Shown here in pieces: positions 10,352 through 20,390 of a DNA stretch of 64,000 nucleotides. The position numbers and the translations under genes were made by a program. The DNA comes from Pediococcus inopinatus (GTDB taxonomy: Bacteria; Bacillota; Bacilli; Lactobacillales; Lactobacillaceae), in assembly GCF_002982135.1 (NCBI RefSeq), contig NZ_CP019981.1:1364001-1428000 (forward strand), read 5' to 3'. Each line of letters begins with the position of its first letter. Positions within the stretch are counted from its first letter, which is position 1. The notes beneath the pieces are model-generated. The model saw only the letters and a list, made by a program, of their open reading frames with translations. It did no database searches and was not told the DNA's origin.

Positions 10352-11269
10352 TTATTTAGATTTTTTTGCGGTTTTGTCCGTTTTATCTTCCTCAGTCAGT
10401 TCAGCACCCAATTGCTTGATGTATGTTCGCAATTCATCACGAACCTCTGGATGATTTAAACCATATTGAATGTTTGTCTTTAAGAAACCAAATTTATTTC
10501 CAACGTCAAATCGTTTTCCCGTAAAGACATGGGCAAATACCCGTTGAGTTTTGTTAAGTTCGTTAATTGCATCGGTTAGTTGAACCTCATTACCCTTACC
10601 AGGCTTTTGATGTTCCAAAACGCCAAAAATTTCTGGAGTCAACAGATAGCGGCCAATAATTGCATAATCACTTGGAGCATCTTCAGGGCTTGGTTTTTCA
10701 ACAAAGTTTTCAACGTTAAACAAATCAGGTTTAATTTTAGCTTGAGGTTTAATTACTCCATACTTCGAAACTTCTTTATGAGGAACCTGCATAACTGCCA
10801 AAGTAGAAGCATGGGTTTCTTCATAAGAGTTCATCAGCTGCTTAGTTAGTGGAACTTTGTCTTCCATTAAATCATCGCCAAGCATGACCACGAAAGGTTC
10901 ATCGCCCACAAAATCCTTAGCCATCAAGACAGCGTCACCTAAGCCACGAGGATGTGACTGGCGGATAAAGTACAAATTAATATCAGTGGTTTCTTCAACT
11001 AATTTTAAAAGGTTGTCTTTATGCTTAGTTTTCAAGTTGTTTTCCAACTCAGGAACAGAATCAAAATGATCCTCAATTGCGCGTTTACCTTTACCGGTTA
11101 CAATTAAAATATCTTCAATTCCAGATTTTTTTGCTTCTTCAACTATGAATTGAATCGTTGGTTTATCAACAATTGGCAACATTTCTTTTGGCGAAGCTTT
11201 AGTTGCTGGTAAAAATCTTGTTCCCAATCCTGCTGCTGGAATAATCGCTTTTCTAACTCTATCTGACAT
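10352..11269 (-). CDS. galU: UTP-glucose-1-phosphate uridylyltransferase
   Basis: GalU makes UDP-glucose from UTP and glucose 1-phosphate for cell-wall glycosylation, polysaccharides and the Leloir pathway; GalE in this window acts on its product. The 305-residue protein opens with the nucleotide-binding [20 protein letters not shown] segment (residues 12-31) and holds VEKP and [10 protein letters not shown] motifs typical of bacterial GalU. A lysine-rich tail ends it. The ATG has a GGGGAG site. It is the distal gene of a run with gpsA, 29 bases upstream, and is followed by a hairpin. Confidence 0.95.
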   Translation of the reverse strand: MSDRVRKAIIPAAGLGTRFLPATKASPKEMLPIVDKPTIQFIVEEAKKSGIEDILIVTGKGKRAIEDHFDSVPELENNLKTKHKDNLLKLVEETTDINLYFIRQSHPRGLGDAVLMAKDFVGDEPFVVMLGDDLMEDKVPLTKQLMNSYEETHASTLAVMQVPHKEVSKYGVIKPQAKIKPDLFNVENFVEKPSPEDAPSDYAIIGRYLLTPEIFGVLEHQKPGKGNEVQLTDAINELNKTQRVFAHVFTGKRFDVGNKFGFLKTNIQYGLNHPEVRDELRTYIKQLGAELTEEDKTDKTAKKSK

Positions 11270-11298
11270 AAGTAACTCCCCTTTTAACTAAAAATTTT

Positions 11299-12315
11299 TT
11301 ATTCAATTTCTGGTTTTCCTTCACGATCCATCAACTCATCAATGGCCGTTTTGACATCCTTATCGTTATACAAAACATCGTAAATAGCATTTGTAATTGG
11401 CATATCAATATGATTTTGAGCCGCTAATTCATAAGCAGCCTGAGTTGAAGGAATTCCTTCAATAACCATTCCCATCGTATCAATAACTTCTTTCAAGGGC
11501 ATCCCTTGTCCAAGCTCGTTACCAGCGCGCCAGTTCCGTGAATGGACACTTGTGGCAGTTACAATTAAATCACCGACCCCAGACAACCCGATGAAAGTTA
11601 GAGGCTTCGCGCCCAACGCGACACCGAGCCGACTAATCTCAGCTAATCCTCGGGTCATCAGAGCTGCTTTTGCATCATCTCCATAGCCCAAACCATGTAA
11701 GGCACCGGCACCGATGGCAATGATATTTTTAAGGGCAGCACCAGTTTCGACACCAACCACATCATCATTTGTATAAACTCTGAAATATTTATTCATAAAC
11801 AATTTTTGAATTTTCTTTGCAGCTTTTTCATTAGAGCTAGCTGCCGTAACCAAAGTAATATCTTTTTTAGCTACTTCTTCAGCATGACTTGGACCTGACA
11901 GAACGACGGTTGCTTCTCGATTACGTTCTGGAATTTCTTCTTCCAAAACTTGAGAAAGTCGTTTGTGTGTTCCCTGTTCCAGGCCTTTACTTGCATGCAC
12001 AATAATTGGCTTGTTGCCAGTTTTTTCCAAAACCTCAACCATCTCATTAGCAACCAAGCGCATAACCTTAGTTGGCACTACAAACAACACGACTGCAACA
12101 CCATCAAGTGCTGCTTCAAGATCATCATAAGCAACTAACTTATCCGAATACTTAAATCCCGGAACATAATGTTCATTAGTGTGCTTCTCGTTTAATTCTT
12201 TAACTTGTTCAGATGCGTTTGACCAAACGCGAACGTCATTTCCGTTCTCTGTTAACAGATTGGCCAAAATACTACCCCATGAACCAGCACCTAATACCGC
12301 AATTTTCTCAGACAT
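11299..12315 (-). CDS. gpsA: Glycerol-3-phosphate dehydrogenase [NAD(P)+]
   Basis: GpsA reduces dihydroxyacetone phosphate to sn-glycerol 3-phosphate, the backbone for phospholipids and glycerol teichoic acids. The N-terminal Rossmann loop is [10 protein letters not shown] (residues 7-16), and [13 protein letters not shown] and the RGLAE segment match the substrate-binding C-terminal domain. The ATG at 12315 has AGGAG 8 bases upstream and gives 338 residues; a TTG one codon earlier is also possible. It lies in the hprK-lgt-gpsA-galU order found in many lactobacilli. Confidence 0.95.
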   Translation of the reverse strand: MSEKIAVLGAGSWGSILANLLTENGNDVRVWSNASEQVKELNEKHTNEHYVPGFKYSDKLVAYDDLEAALDGVAVVLFVVPTKVMRLVANEMVEVLEKTGNKPIIVHASKGLEQGTHKRLSQVLEEEIPERNREATVVLSGPSHAEEVAKKDITLVTAASSNEKAAKKIQKLFMNKYFRVYTNDDVVGVETGAALKNIIAIGAGALHGLGYGDDAKAALMTRGLAEISRLGVALGAKPLTFIGLSGVGDLIVTATSVHSRNWRAGNELGQGMPLKEVIDTMGMVIEGIPSTQAAYELAAQNHIDMPITNAIYDVLYNDKDVKTAIDELMDREGKPEIE

Positions 12316-12382
12316 CAATATAACTCCTTATAGTTAATCATTCTTAGTTACTTTACCATTATCTAACACTCTATCGTATTAC

Positions 12383-13225
12383 TCAACTTTTCTGCGGATT
12401 TAATTCGTTTCCATCCAAGTACCAGGGGTTATCAGGCGACTTCTTTCGTCGAATTGCCCAAAGTGACAAACCACCCACAAATAAAACAATTGATAAAACT
12501 TGTGATACTCTAATGACGTTTCCAATCATCAAACTGTCCGTTCGCATGCCTTCAATGAAGAAGCGCCCAAACGAATACCAGATAACATAACTTAAGAAGA
12601 CTTCACCTTGCTTAAAAAGTCCCTTACGATGACGCAAACTTATCAACAGAATAAATCCGAGTATATCCCAAAGTGATTCATACAAGAATGTTGGTTGGCG
12701 ATAGGCACCGTCGATAAACATTTGTTGCACGATAAAATGGGGAATATGTAAATTTTGTAAAAACTGAAGCGATGTGATTCTTCCAAACGCCTCTTGATTC
12801 ATGAAATTTCCCCAGCGTCCAATCCCTTGAGCCATTAAAACAACTGGGCCTGCGACATCTAACATCAACCAGACTGGAATCCACTTTGCACGACAGAAGA
12901 AGAAAACGACCAATCCGGCTCCAATTAAAGATCCATAGATGGCGATTCCGCCATCCCAAATGGCAATGATTTGATCTAAATGTTGTGAATAATATGACCA
13001 TTCAAACACCACATAGTAAGCCCGCGCAAAGATCAACGCAAAAGGTAATGCCCATAAAATCATATCGTAAATATCATCCGAATTGATGCGCCGTTTTGTG
13101 CCTTCCCGCACAGCTAAGAATGTTGCAAGTACAACAGCACTGGCAATAATGACACCATACCAGTGAACTTCAATCGGTCCCAATTTTAAAGCAATTGGGT
13201 TTAATGCCCCTAACAATAAATTCAC
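12383..13225 (-). CDS. lgt: Prolipoprotein diacylglyceryl transferase
   Basis: Lgt is the membrane enzyme that adds diacylglycerol to the lipobox cysteine of prelipoproteins such as PstS in this window. The 280-residue sequence is strongly hydrophobic with about seven membrane segments and contains the family signature [13 protein letters not shown] near residue 137, plus HWYG at residues 21-24. The start is GTG with AGGAG 8 bases upstream. It follows hprK after 15 bases, so the two are probably cotranscribed. The C-terminal tail is polar and charged. Confidence 0.96.
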   Translation of the reverse strand: MNLLLGALNPIALKLGPIEVHWYGVIIASAVVLATFLAVREGTKRRINSDDIYDMILWALPFALIFARAYYVVFEWSYYSQHLDQIIAIWDGGIAIYGSLIGAGLVVFFFCRAKWIPVWLMLDVAGPVVLMAQGIGRWGNFMNQEAFGRITSLQFLQNLHIPHFIVQQMFIDGAYRQPTFLYESLWDILGFILLISLRHRKGLFKQGEVFLSYVIWYSFGRFFIEGMRTDSLMIGNVIRVSQVLSIVLFVGGLSLWAIRRKKSPDNPWYLDGNELNPQKS

Positions 13226-13240
13226 GCTGCCATCTCCTGC

Positions 13241-14182
13241 TTAATTCTTTTTTGAATTGTCTTTAATAAGTTCATTTAAATTGTCATCGAAGACTTTTGT
13301 AGCATCATATCCCATATTGCGGGCCCGGAAGTTCATCGCTGCCGATTCAATAATAACCGCTAAATTGCGACCCGTACGAACTGGAATCGCGATCCGTGGG
13401 ATTTCAACATCAAAAAACTTACGTGTTTCTTGCCCGTTGCCCAGGCGATCAAATTGCTTGTCATCATCCCAATTTTCGAGATGGACAATCAAATTAATAT
13501 CGGTTTCCGTCCGCACTGCACCGGCACCAAACAGATTCATAACATCGATAATACCGACCCCACGAATCTCTAACAAATGACGTAAAATTTTGGGTGCTTC
13601 ACCAACAAGTGTTTGTTCATCTTGTTGATAAACATCAACTCGATCATCTGCAATCAAGCGATGTCCTCTTTTAACCAACTCAAGTGCTGTTTCACTTTTA
13701 CCTACACCAGAATCCCCGGTAATTAAGACACCAAGCCCATAAATATCAACCAGTTCACCATGGACAGACTGACGTTCAGCTAATTTTCCTTCAAGAAAAT
13801 TCGTCATATTACTCAACAACCGGGATGTGGGCAAAGCGGATCCTAAAACCGGAATATTATTTGCTTTGGCTGCATTGGTTAACTCTTGCGGGATTGGTAA
13901 TCCCCGAGAGATGACGAATGCCGGCGTATCTTCATGCGCCATCCGTTGATAAATATCTTGGCGTTCTTCACTCGTCATACTCCCTTTTGCATAAGAAATT
14001 TCTGTTCGCCCAAATAATTGAACTCGTTCATGTGGATAAAAATTAAAATACCCGGTTAATTCCAAACCGGGACGTGAAATATCACTGACAGTAATATTTT
14101 TCTTATCTAAAAAATCTTTACCTGAATACACATCAAGCCGGATCGCTTCCACAAGTTCCGCTACCGTTACGCTGTCTGCCAA
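13241..14182 (-). CDS. hprK: HPr kinase/phosphorylase
   Basis: HprK phosphorylates and dephosphorylates HPr at Ser46, the master signal for CcpA-dependent catabolite repression. The P-loop GDSGVGKS lies near residue 153, followed by the HprK signature [16 protein letters not shown] chose TTG at 14182 (313 residues, starting [13 protein letters not shown]) because GGGGG lies 7 bases upstream and other Lactobacillus HprK proteins begin the same way; an ATG six codons upstream is less likely. It sits between the YvlD-like gene and lgt in a conserved Firmicutes cluster. Confidence 0.96.
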   Translation of the reverse strand: MADSVTVAELVEAIRLDVYSGKDFLDKKNITVSDISRPGLELTGYFNFYPHERVQLFGRTEISYAKGSMTSEERQDIYQRMAHEDTPAFVISRGLPIPQELTNAAKANNIPVLGSALPTSRLLSNMTNFLEGKLAERQSVHGELVDIYGLGVLITGDSGVGKSETALELVKRGHRLIADDRVDVYQQDEQTLVGEAPKILRHLLEIRGVGIIDVMNLFGAGAVRTETDINLIVHLENWDDDKQFDRLGNGQETRKFFDVEIPRIAIPVRTGRNLAVIIESAAMNFRARNMGYDATKVFDDNLNELIKDNSKKN

Positions 14183-14215
14183 ATTATTACCCCCTGTCAT
14201 TTTTACCCTTAAAAT

Positions 14216-14575
14216 CTAGTTTCGATTGAAAAAGTAGTTTGAAATAATTGCATTTAAGATAGACATCAGCAATGCAATCCACATGGTCATTCCAAACGAT
14301 GAAAAATAAAAGCTTGCAGAGCCCACTAGCACCGAAGTCAACTGCAGAATAAGTGCATTAATGACAATGCTAAACAAGCCAAGCGTTAGAATCGTAATCG
14401 GTAAAGATATCAGCTGTAAAAAAGGCTTTATCGAAGCATTTAGAAATGCCAAAACCAAGCTAGCCCCAAGCGCTACCCAAACATTTGAGACCACAAAACT
14501 ACCACTGTTCCGATAAAACCCTGCCAATGCGATAAACAGGATGGCATCAACGAGTACTCTTTGCCAAAATTTCAT
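14216..14575 (-). CDS. YvlD-like membrane protein (phage holin 4 superfamily)
   Basis: A small integral membrane protein of about 119 residues with four predicted hydrophobic segments. The segment LVLAFLNASIKPFLQLISLP is characteristic of the YvlD/phage_holin_4_2 family. The biochemical role is unknown; in Bacillus the yvl genes respond to envelope stress, and its partner here is the PspC-like gene immediately upstream. ATG at 14575 has AAGGAG 11 bases upstream; a GTG four codons earlier overlaps the ribosome site. Despite the family name there is no phage context. Confidence 0.8.
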   Translation of the reverse strand: MKFWQRVLVDAILFIALAGFYRNSGSFVVSNVWVALGASLVLAFLNASIKPFLQLISLPITILTLGLFSIVINALILQLTSVLVGSASFYFSSFGMTMWIALLMSILNAIISNYFFNRN

Positions 14576-14594
14576 TCTTGAATTCACTCCTTAA

Positions 14595-14936
14595 TTAATC
14601 TCGGTGTTTAGTTTTCGGATCGTCTTCTTCTTGGACATTTTTAATCACTTTTCTTTTACGTGATTGTGGTTGCGAGCCTTGTTGGGTCTGTCCAAAACCA
14701 GAAAAAAAGTTCTCACTAAATCCACTTGGCCGTTGCTCCTGGCTTTCTGGCATCAACCATGCCAACAGCGCGTAAATAAGGACCCCAGGAATAAAATGGG
14801 TGACAAGCGTGATTAAGACGAACACTAATCGGACAATCGATGCGTCAATGGAAAAATAGTTAGCGATTCCACCAAGAACACCAGAGATCATGCGTCGATT
14901 AGATTTTGCAAATTTTCTTTTTGAATTTGATTTCAT
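14595..14936 (-). CDS. PspC-domain membrane protein (YvlC-like)
   Basis: This 113-residue protein holds a PspC domain: a basic N-terminus, the RRMISGVLGGIANYF motif (residues 14-28) and a hydrophobic segment VLIYALLAWLMP, then a polar tail rich in Q, K and D. PspC proteins are envelope-stress sensors or membrane-protective factors; the exact partner here is unknown. A GAGGTGG site precedes the ATG. It is the first gene of a likely run with the YvlD-like gene and hprK, behind the promoter at 14971-15000. Confidence 0.82.
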   Translation of the reverse strand: MKSNSKRKFAKSNRRMISGVLGGIANYFSIDASIVRLVFVLITLVTHFIPGVLIYALLAWLMPESQEQRPSGFSENFFSGFGQTQQGSQPQSRKRKVIKNVQEEDDPKTKHRD

Positions 14937-14970
14937 GAATTATCCACCTCGTAAGTTGTTAATTACTTAT

Positions 14971-15000
14971 ATTCTACTGCTTGTGAAGCCTTCTTGGCAA
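14971..15000 (-). promoter_or_regulatory. Predicted promoter of the pspC-yvlD-hprK run
   Basis: On the minus strand TTGCCA (14995-15000) and TAGAAT (14971-14976) are 18 bases apart, 35 bases before the PspC-like ATG. The rest of the 303-base gap (14937-15239) holds the phoU terminator and AT-rich sequence in which I see nothing else. Confidence 0.6.
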
Positions 15001-15155
15001 ACTTAACCCCTAAATAAAACTTACCAATCTTCGCTCCTCATGGCTTTCTTTAATACTTGTATTGATAAAGCCTGTATCTTGTGACAATCCAACTGAAATA
15101 TATTTAAACTTAACTCAAAAGTATACACAGTTTTGCGTATAAATTCTACAGAAAC

Positions 15156-15198
15156 GCAAAAACTTGATAGATTCTTAAATTCACCTATCAAGCAATTT
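15156..15198 (-). terminator. Intrinsic terminator of the pst operon
   Basis: On the minus strand CTTGATAG pairs with CTATCAAG around a 14-base loop, followed by TTTTT. It lies about 45 bases after the phoU stop and ends the pstS-phoU run. Confidence 0.75.
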
Positions 15199-15239
15199 TT
15201 CTATGTTTTTATTAACATTTTTTTAAAGATATTTTTTAA

Positions 15240-15917
15240 TTATTTAGCCTCAGGATGTTGGTCAGGGGTCAATTCTGCAATATGACCAGTCTTATTATAA
15301 ACCACCCATTCTGCAACGTTACCGATGTGATCACCAATTCGTTCTAGATAACTGGCAACCATCAAATAACTCGTGCTTCCCGTGATGACCTTGGCATCTT
15401 GTTTCATAGTTGCAATTGTTTTTTCGCGAACCTCTACATACGCATCGTCAATTTTTTGATTTGCATCGGCAATTCGCTTAGCTTCCATTGCATCTTCTTT
15501 AACGTACGCATCCAAAACTTCTTCCAACATGGCCCGCACGTTATTAGTCATTTCCGCAATATCATCTTCAATCTCTGCAACTCGATGTTCCCCTTTTAAC
15601 TCAATGGATTCTCTGGCAATGCCCACCGCATGATCACCAATTCGCTCTAAATCAGAGCTTGCTTTCAACACAATAATAATTCTTCGAAAATCAGTTGCCA
15701 CCGGCTGCTGTAAAGCGATTAACATTAATGCCTGATCTTCTAAATTAACTTCTTCTTCATTAATTTGTTCATCATGATCAATCACCTGCTGAGCAAGCAC
15801 CTTATCATGGTCAATAAAGGACTTTGAAGCGCGATAAATGGCCTCACTGACATTAATTCCCATTTCCGTGAACTTTCCGTGTAATTTTTTCAACTCATCT
15901 TCAAAAATTCCGCGCAT
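15240..15917 (-). CDS. phoU: Phosphate transport system regulatory protein PhoU
   Basis: PhoU links the Pst transporter to the PhoR/PhoP two-component system and keeps the regulon off when phosphate is plentiful. The 225-residue protein is all helical, with two PhoU repeats; both contain the metal-binding ERIGDH motif (near residues 90 and 193). A GGAGG site precedes the ATG. It is the last gene of the pst operon, 19 bases after pstB, before a terminator. Length is normal. Confidence 0.95.
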   Translation of the reverse strand: MRGIFEDELKKLHGKFTEMGINVSEAIYRASKSFIDHDKVLAQQVIDHDEQINEEEVNLEDQALMLIALQQPVATDFRRIIIVLKASSDLERIGDHAVGIARESIELKGEHRVAEIEDDIAEMTNNVRAMLEEVLDAYVKEDAMEAKRIADANQKIDDAYVEVREKTIATMKQDAKVITGSTSYLMVASYLERIGDHIGNVAEWVVYNKTGHIAELTPDQHPEAK

Positions 15918-15935
15918 ATGAATAGCCTCCTTGTG

Positions 15936-16691
15936 TTAACCAAATTTACCGTTCAAATAGTCACTAGTCTCTTCTTTTTTGGGTGCAATAAACAACTCTT
16001 TTGTTAATCCAGTTTCAACAAGTCTTCCATCCAAGAAAAATGCCGTACGATCAGATATTCTAGAGGCTTGCTGCATATTATGGGTCACAATTGCGATTGT
16101 AAACTTGTCTTGAATATCCAGCAAGAGATCCTCAATTTTAGCCGCCGAAACTGGGTCTAAAGCGCTTGTCGGTTCATCCATCAAGATAATTTCTGGTTGG
16201 ACGGCCAAAACTCTGGCAATACAAATCCGTTGTTGCTGCCCACCTGAAAAAGATAGGGCGTTTTCATTTAATTTATCCTTTACTTCATCCCAGACAGCGG
16301 CCTGTTTCAAACTAGTTTCGACTCTTTCTTGAATAAGCTTGCGGTCTCGCACTCCTGCCAGCCTTAATCCAAAAGCAACATTTTCAAATACCGAGAATGG
16401 AAACGGATTGGGCTGTTGAAAAACCATCCCGACTTTTTTTCTTAAATCCACCACATCAGTTTTAGGACTATAGATGTCTTTTCCATCTAATTTGAAGCTT
16501 CCTGTAATCGTAACCCCGGGCGTTAAATCATTCATCCGATTCAAGCAACGTAAAAAAGTCGATTTTCCACTACCAGACGGGCCAATCAAAGCTGTAATTT
16601 TACGTTTTGGAAAATCTAAATCAATCCCATGTAATGCTTCTTTCCGTCCATAGTATAAACGAACGTTATGCGTAGTAATGACATTTTCCAT
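15936..16691 (-). CDS. pstB: Phosphate ABC transporter ATP-binding protein PstB (second copy)
   Basis: ATPase of the high-affinity phosphate importer. The 251-residue protein has Walker A GPSGSGKS (residues 36-43), the PstB-type FQQPNPFP segment, the signature [10 protein letters not shown] and Walker B ILMDEP. It is the second of two adjacent pstB genes, 14 bases after the first; the pair is diverged, so this is not a recent tandem duplication. Two PstB paralogues are common in lactobacilli and streptococci; whether they form homo- or heterodimers cannot be told from sequence. Confidence 0.93.
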   Translation of the reverse strand: MENVITTHNVRLYYGRKEALHGIDLDFPKRKITALIGPSGSGKSTFLRCLNRMNDLTPGVTITGSFKLDGKDIYSPKTDVVDLRKKVGMVFQQPNPFPFSVFENVAFGLRLAGVRDRKLIQERVETSLKQAAVWDEVKDKLNENALSFSGGQQQRICIARVLAVQPEIILMDEPTSALDPVSAAKIEDLLLDIQDKFTIAIVTHNMQQASRISDRTAFFLDGRLVETGLTKELFIAPKKEETSDYLNGKFG

Positions 16692-16705
16692 GCTTTTTCT
16701 CCCTC

Positions 16706-17509
16706 CTATCCGAAGTTTCCCGAAATATAGTCCTCAGTTGCTTGAATTCGTGGTCTCGTAAAAATGTTTTCTGTTCGATCAAACTCCAAGATGTGGCCCA
16801 TATGAAAAAACGCTGTATAATCACTAATTCGCGACGCTTGTTGCAGGCTGTGCGTGACCATAATTATCGTATAGTGCTGTTGTAATTCTTGTAATGCCTG
16901 CTCCAACTTTCCAGTTGAAATGGGATCCAACGCGCTGGCTGGTTCATCTAAGAGCAAGACGTCCGGATCCATCGCCAAGGCCCGTGCAATACAAAGTCGT
17001 TGCTGTTGACCGCCTGAAAGGGCTAAGGCACTCCGGTTCAAATCATCTTTCACTTCATCCCAAAGTGCCGCTTGCCGCAAACTTTTTTCGACTCGCTCGG
17101 CAATAATTTTTTTATCTTTAATACCGGATTTTTGTAGTGGATAAGCAATATTTTTAAAAATTGATTTAGCAAAGGGATTAGGCCTTTGAAATACCATTCC
17201 TACATGTTTTCTCATTTCATAAACGTTAATCTCCGGAGCATTAATATCAAGATCTTGATAGTAAATCTTTCCTTCTACCGTGGCAATATCATCATTCATC
17301 CGATTCAGGCAACGTAGAAAAGTCGATTTTCCTGATCCAGATGCGCCGATCATTGCCGTAATTGAATTCTTGCGAAACTGTAAGGTCCCATCAAATATGG
17401 CATGGTTTTCACCATAGAATACCTGAAGATTTTCTGTGGATAACCCAATGTCAGTCTTTTCGGAATCAAATTTATGCACATAATTATCTGTTAATGAGTA
17501 AGTCTTCAT
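16706..17509 (-). CDS. pstB: Phosphate ABC transporter ATP-binding protein PstB (first copy)
   Basis: Cytoplasmic ATPase subunit of PstSCAB. Walker [19 protein letters not shown], signature ALSGGQQQR and Walker [13 protein letters not shown] are visible. ATG at 17509 has AGGTG 6 bases upstream and gives 267 residues; a GTG three codons earlier overlaps that site. An N-terminal extension of about 20 residues precedes the ABC domain relative to the other PstB. It lies 15 bases after pstA. Confidence 0.93.
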   Translation of the reverse strand: MKTYSLTDNYVHKFDSEKTDIGLSTENLQVFYGENHAIFDGTLQFRKNSITAMIGASGSGKSTFLRCLNRMNDDIATVEGKIYYQDLDINAPEINVYEMRKHVGMVFQRPNPFAKSIFKNIAYPLQKSGIKDKKIIAERVEKSLRQAALWDEVKDDLNRSALALSGGQQQRLCIARALAMDPDVLLLDEPASALDPISTGKLEQALQELQQHYTIIMVTHSLQQASRISDYTAFFHMGHILEFDRTENIFTRPRIQATEDYISGNFG

Positions 17510-17524
17510 CTGAATCACCTCGTT

Positions 17525-18412
17525 TTATTTAGATGCCGTTACTTTCCGATAAATTCTGTTGCCTAACCAGCGAGCAGAAAAGTTAAAAATTAAAACTGCT
17601 AAAATCAAGACTGCGGACGCTCCTGCAGAAACTGCACTAGCATCTGGCATGATCCCTTCAGAATTAATTTTCCAAATATGCACCGCTAAAGTTTCTGCTG
17701 GTCGCATGGGATTTAACGGGCTGCTTGGACTTAACGGATTCCAGTTGGCAAAGTTTAAAATTGGTGCGCTCTGCCCAGCTGTGTAAATCAAGGCAGCAGC
17801 TTCTCCAAAAATTCGACCTGCACTCAAAATTATGGCCGTTAAAATGCCAGGTAACGCTTCTGGAAAAATGACTCCAAGGACCGTTTGCCACCTTGAAAAT
17901 CCCAAGGCTAGACCAGCCTCTCTTTGTAGCTTAGGAACTGCTGCCAAAGAGTTTTCCACACTTCTTGTTAACAACGGTAGATTGAAGAAAGTTAACGCAA
18001 TCGCACCAGACAAAATCGAGAATCCTAATTTAAACTCAACAACGAACAATAAAAATCCGAAAAGTCCTACGACTACAGAGGGCAATGAACTTAAAACTTC
18101 AATGGCCACTCGAATTGTACTTGTTATCCAATTTTTTGGAGCATATTCAAACAGATAAATGCCGGCACCAAGCGCAATGGGAAACGAAATTAGCAAGGTT
18201 AAAACGAGCAGATATAGTGAGTTGAACAGTTGATCACCAATTCCCCCGCCCTTTAAAAATGATTGCGACGGAGAAGTTAAAAAATGCCACGAAACGTGAG
18301 GAAGCCCGGTAACTAAAATATAACCAATTAAGGAAACTAAGATTAAGACAACTACTGCGACTAAAAGACCAATAATAGTCGTAGCCAACTTATCTATTTT
18401 TTTAGCGTTCAT
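17525..18412 (-). CDS. pstA: Phosphate ABC transporter permease PstA
   Basis: One of the two membrane channels of the phosphate importer. The 295-residue protein has six predicted membrane segments and the permease loop EAGLALGFSRWQTVLGVIFP (near residue 175), which contacts PstB. The ATG overlaps the pstC stop by 4 bases (ATGA), indicating coupling. The C-terminus is basic and short. Length and order match pstSCAB operons. Confidence 0.94.
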   Translation of the reverse strand: MNAKKIDKLATTIIGLLVAVVVLILVSLIGYILVTGLPHVSWHFLTSPSQSFLKGGGIGDQLFNSLYLLVLTLLISFPIALGAGIYLFEYAPKNWITSTIRVAIEVLSSLPSVVVGLFGFLLFVVEFKLGFSILSGAIALTFFNLPLLTRSVENSLAAVPKLQREAGLALGFSRWQTVLGVIFPEALPGILTAIILSAGRIFGEAAALIYTAGQSAPILNFANWNPLSPSSPLNPMRPAETLAVHIWKINSEGIMPDASAVSAGASAVLILAVLIFNFSARWLGNRIYRKVTASK

Positions 18413-19332
18413 TTGGCCATCCTCCCTTTTTTACCGATATAACGAATAATCAAATTGAAGCACAATGACATCAGCAACAGGATCAAAGCTAGTGACCAAA
18501 GTGCGTTGTTTGGCAAGGTCCCCATCACTGTATTTCCCATTCCCGTCGTCAACACACTCGTTAATGTGGAGGCTGGCGAGATAAGATTGTGTGGTAACAG
18601 TGAAGCATTTCCAATCACCATTTGAACGGCCAACGCTTCACCAAAAGCCCGTGCCATTCCAAAGATAATTGCTGTGAGCAGCCCAGGAATCGAGGCCCTT
18701 AGAACAACCTTATAAGTAGTTTGCCAACGGGTCGCCCCAAGCGCTAACGAGGCCTCTCTATAAAAGCGCGGAACTGCTCGTAAACTGTCGACATACATAG
18801 ATGTAATTGTAGGCAATACCATCACGAACAAAACTAACGTTCCAGAAAGGATTCCAAAGCCAGTCCCTCCGACTAGTGCTCGAACGACTGGCACCACAAT
18901 TGTCAGGCCCACAAATCCGTAGACAACCGATGGAATTCCAACGAGTAGTTCAATCACAGGCTGAAGAAATTTGGTTCCCCGACGAGGGGCGATTTCTGTC
19001 ATGAAAAGGGCCATGGCAATTGCAAATGGCGTCGCTAAAACTGCGGATAAAACTGTCACAGAAAAAGAACCCACAATCATTGGAAGAGCTCCCACTAAGG
19101 CAGCACCGTTTTTGTCAACCTGGCCTGGATTCCAGTTTTGTTTCGTTAAAAAATCCCAGACAGATACATGATTCTTAAAGAAAGTTGCTAAACCCCTGGA
19201 GGTAACTAAGTATAAAATTGAGGCCACCAACAAACCAATTAAAAACGTACACAGAAATGCAATTAATTTGCCATAGCGATCCTGTCTCGTTGCCTTTGAG
19301 GAATGCGTTAATTGCCGTTTAATGTCTTCCAA
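18409..19332 (-). CDS. pstC: Phosphate ABC transporter permease PstC
   Basis: Second permease of PstSCAB, 307 residues, with an N-terminal cytoplasmic stretch (residues 1-22), six membrane segments and the EAA-type loop REASLALGATRWQTTYKVVL near residue 190. The start is TTG with AGGAG 10 bases upstream. It begins 5 bases after pstS and overlaps pstA by 4 bases. Confidence 0.94.
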   Translation of the reverse strand: MEDIKRQLTHSSKATRQDRYGKLIAFLCTFLIGLLVASILYLVTSRGLATFFKNHVSVWDFLTKQNWNPGQVDKNGAALVGALPMIVGSFSVTVLSAVLATPFAIAMALFMTEIAPRRGTKFLQPVIELLVGIPSVVYGFVGLTIVVPVVRALVGGTGFGILSGTLVLFVMVLPTITSMYVDSLRAVPRFYREASLALGATRWQTTYKVVLRASIPGLLTAIIFGMARAFGEALAVQMVIGNASLLPHNLISPASTLTSVLTTGMGNTVMGTLPNNALWSLALILLLMSLCFNLIIRYIGKKGRMAK

Positions 19333-19337
19333 ATTTA

Positions 19338-20204
19338 TTACACTCCTTTCTGGAAATCATGAACCTTACCATTTCGATCCCGGGTAACTTTCATGTCATG
19401 TGTTGAAATATACCCTAAATCTGTAATCAATTGTTTTTGCATTTTTTTAGATTGAATGTAATCTAAAAATTGTCGTGTTTGCTGATTTGGCTTTCCCTTT
19501 GTGTACATGTGCTCGTAGGACCAAATCTGCCAACGATTATCGATCACATTCTTTGCTTCAGGTTTAATGCCATTCAAATTTAACGCCCTAACTTGATCGT
19601 TCACATAAGAAAATGATGTATAACTAATGGCCCCTGGAGTTGCGGCCACAATCTTTTGAACCGTCCCATTAGAATCCTGTTCTTGAGAGCGAACGGCTTC
19701 TTTTCCATCTAAAACACTCGTTTCAAAGGAACTCCGAATGCCGCTTCCTTGGGCCCGATTAATCACCGTTATTTTTTGGTTTTTTCCGCCTACTTGTTTC
19801 CAATTTGTAAGCTTGCCACTAAAAATTTGCGCAAGTTGACGAGTACTTAAGTTTTGCACAGTAACTTTTTTATTAACAATTGGTGTAATTCCTACCACGG
19901 CCACTTTATGGTCAACCAATGCAGACGCCTTAATGCCATCTTGATCTTCTGCAAAAACATCTGAATTGCCAATCGTTACCGCACCAGCCTGAACTTGGCT
20001 CAATCCGGTTCCCGATCCGCCACCTTGGACAGTAATTGTCACTTTAGGTTGTCTAATCTGGTAATTATTAGCTGCCCGTTCTACCAACGGTTGCAAAGCC
20101 GTTGACCCCACAATGGTGATTGTCTGGTCCTTTTTTGATCCACAACCTGCTAATCCAATCAAACTAACTAATAAAGTGAGAACTAATCCCGTAACTCGTT
20201 TCAT
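19338..20204 (-). CDS. pstS: Phosphate-binding lipoprotein PstS
   Basis: Extracellular, lipid-anchored receptor of the phosphate importer. The N-terminus MKRVTGLVLTLLVSLIGLAG is a lipoprotein signal ending in the lipobox LAGC, with Cys21 as the modified residue (Lgt substrate). The mature part has the phosphate-binding GSTALQPL and GGGSGTGLSQV motifs and RAQGSGIRSSFE. It is the first gene of the operon, behind PhoP-like repeats. A GAGGAG site precedes the ATG. Length 288, typical for lactobacilli. Confidence 0.95.
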   Translation of the reverse strand: MKRVTGLVLTLLVSLIGLAGCGSKKDQTITIVGSTALQPLVERAANNYQIRQPKVTITVQGGGSGTGLSQVQAGAVTIGNSDVFAEDQDGIKASALVDHKVAVVGITPIVNKKVTVQNLSTRQLAQIFSGKLTNWKQVGGKNQKITVINRAQGSGIRSSFETSVLDGKEAVRSQEQDSNGTVQKIVAATPGAISYTSFSYVNDQVRALNLNGIKPEAKNVIDNRWQIWSYEHMYTKGKPNQQTRQFLDYIQSKKMQKQLITDLGYISTHDMKVTRDRNGKVHDFQKGV

Positions 20205-20237
20205 TTTCTCAACTCCTCTATTTCAACCTCAATGTCA

Positions 20238-20310
20238 TAATTAACGCCTTAACATGAGTTTAACAATTGCATGTTTAGCTATCGTATTGGTTGTGTAAAG
20301 ATTGTGTAAA
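20238..20310 (-). promoter_or_regulatory. PhoP-box repeats and promoter of pstS operon
   Basis: On the minus strand four hexamers are spaced exactly 11 bases apart: TTTACA (20305-20310), TTTACA (20294-20299), AATACG (20283-20288) and TAAACA (20272-20277). This matches the tandem TTWACA-type PhoP box of Firmicutes. Downstream a TTGTTA (20261-20266) and TAATTA (20238-20243) are 17 bases apart. Phosphate-starvation induction by the adjacent PhoP is inferred. Confidence 0.75.
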
Positions 20311-20312
20311 GA

Positions 20313-20352
20313 TTAAAAAAAGCATTCCTACTCAAAATGAGTACGAATGCTA
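20313..20352 (-). terminator. Intrinsic terminator after phoR
   Basis: On the minus strand AGCATTCGTACTC pairs with GAGTAGGAATGCT and is followed by seven T. It separates phoP-phoR from the pst promoter. Confidence 0.88.
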
Positions 20353-20390
20353 ACGGTTGCTTTTTATTTGATTTACATCTTATTTATTCT

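Noticed and set aside
14216..14575. Prophage holin
   Set aside because: The name comes only from the family; there are no phage genes nearby and the gene sits in a conserved core cluster.
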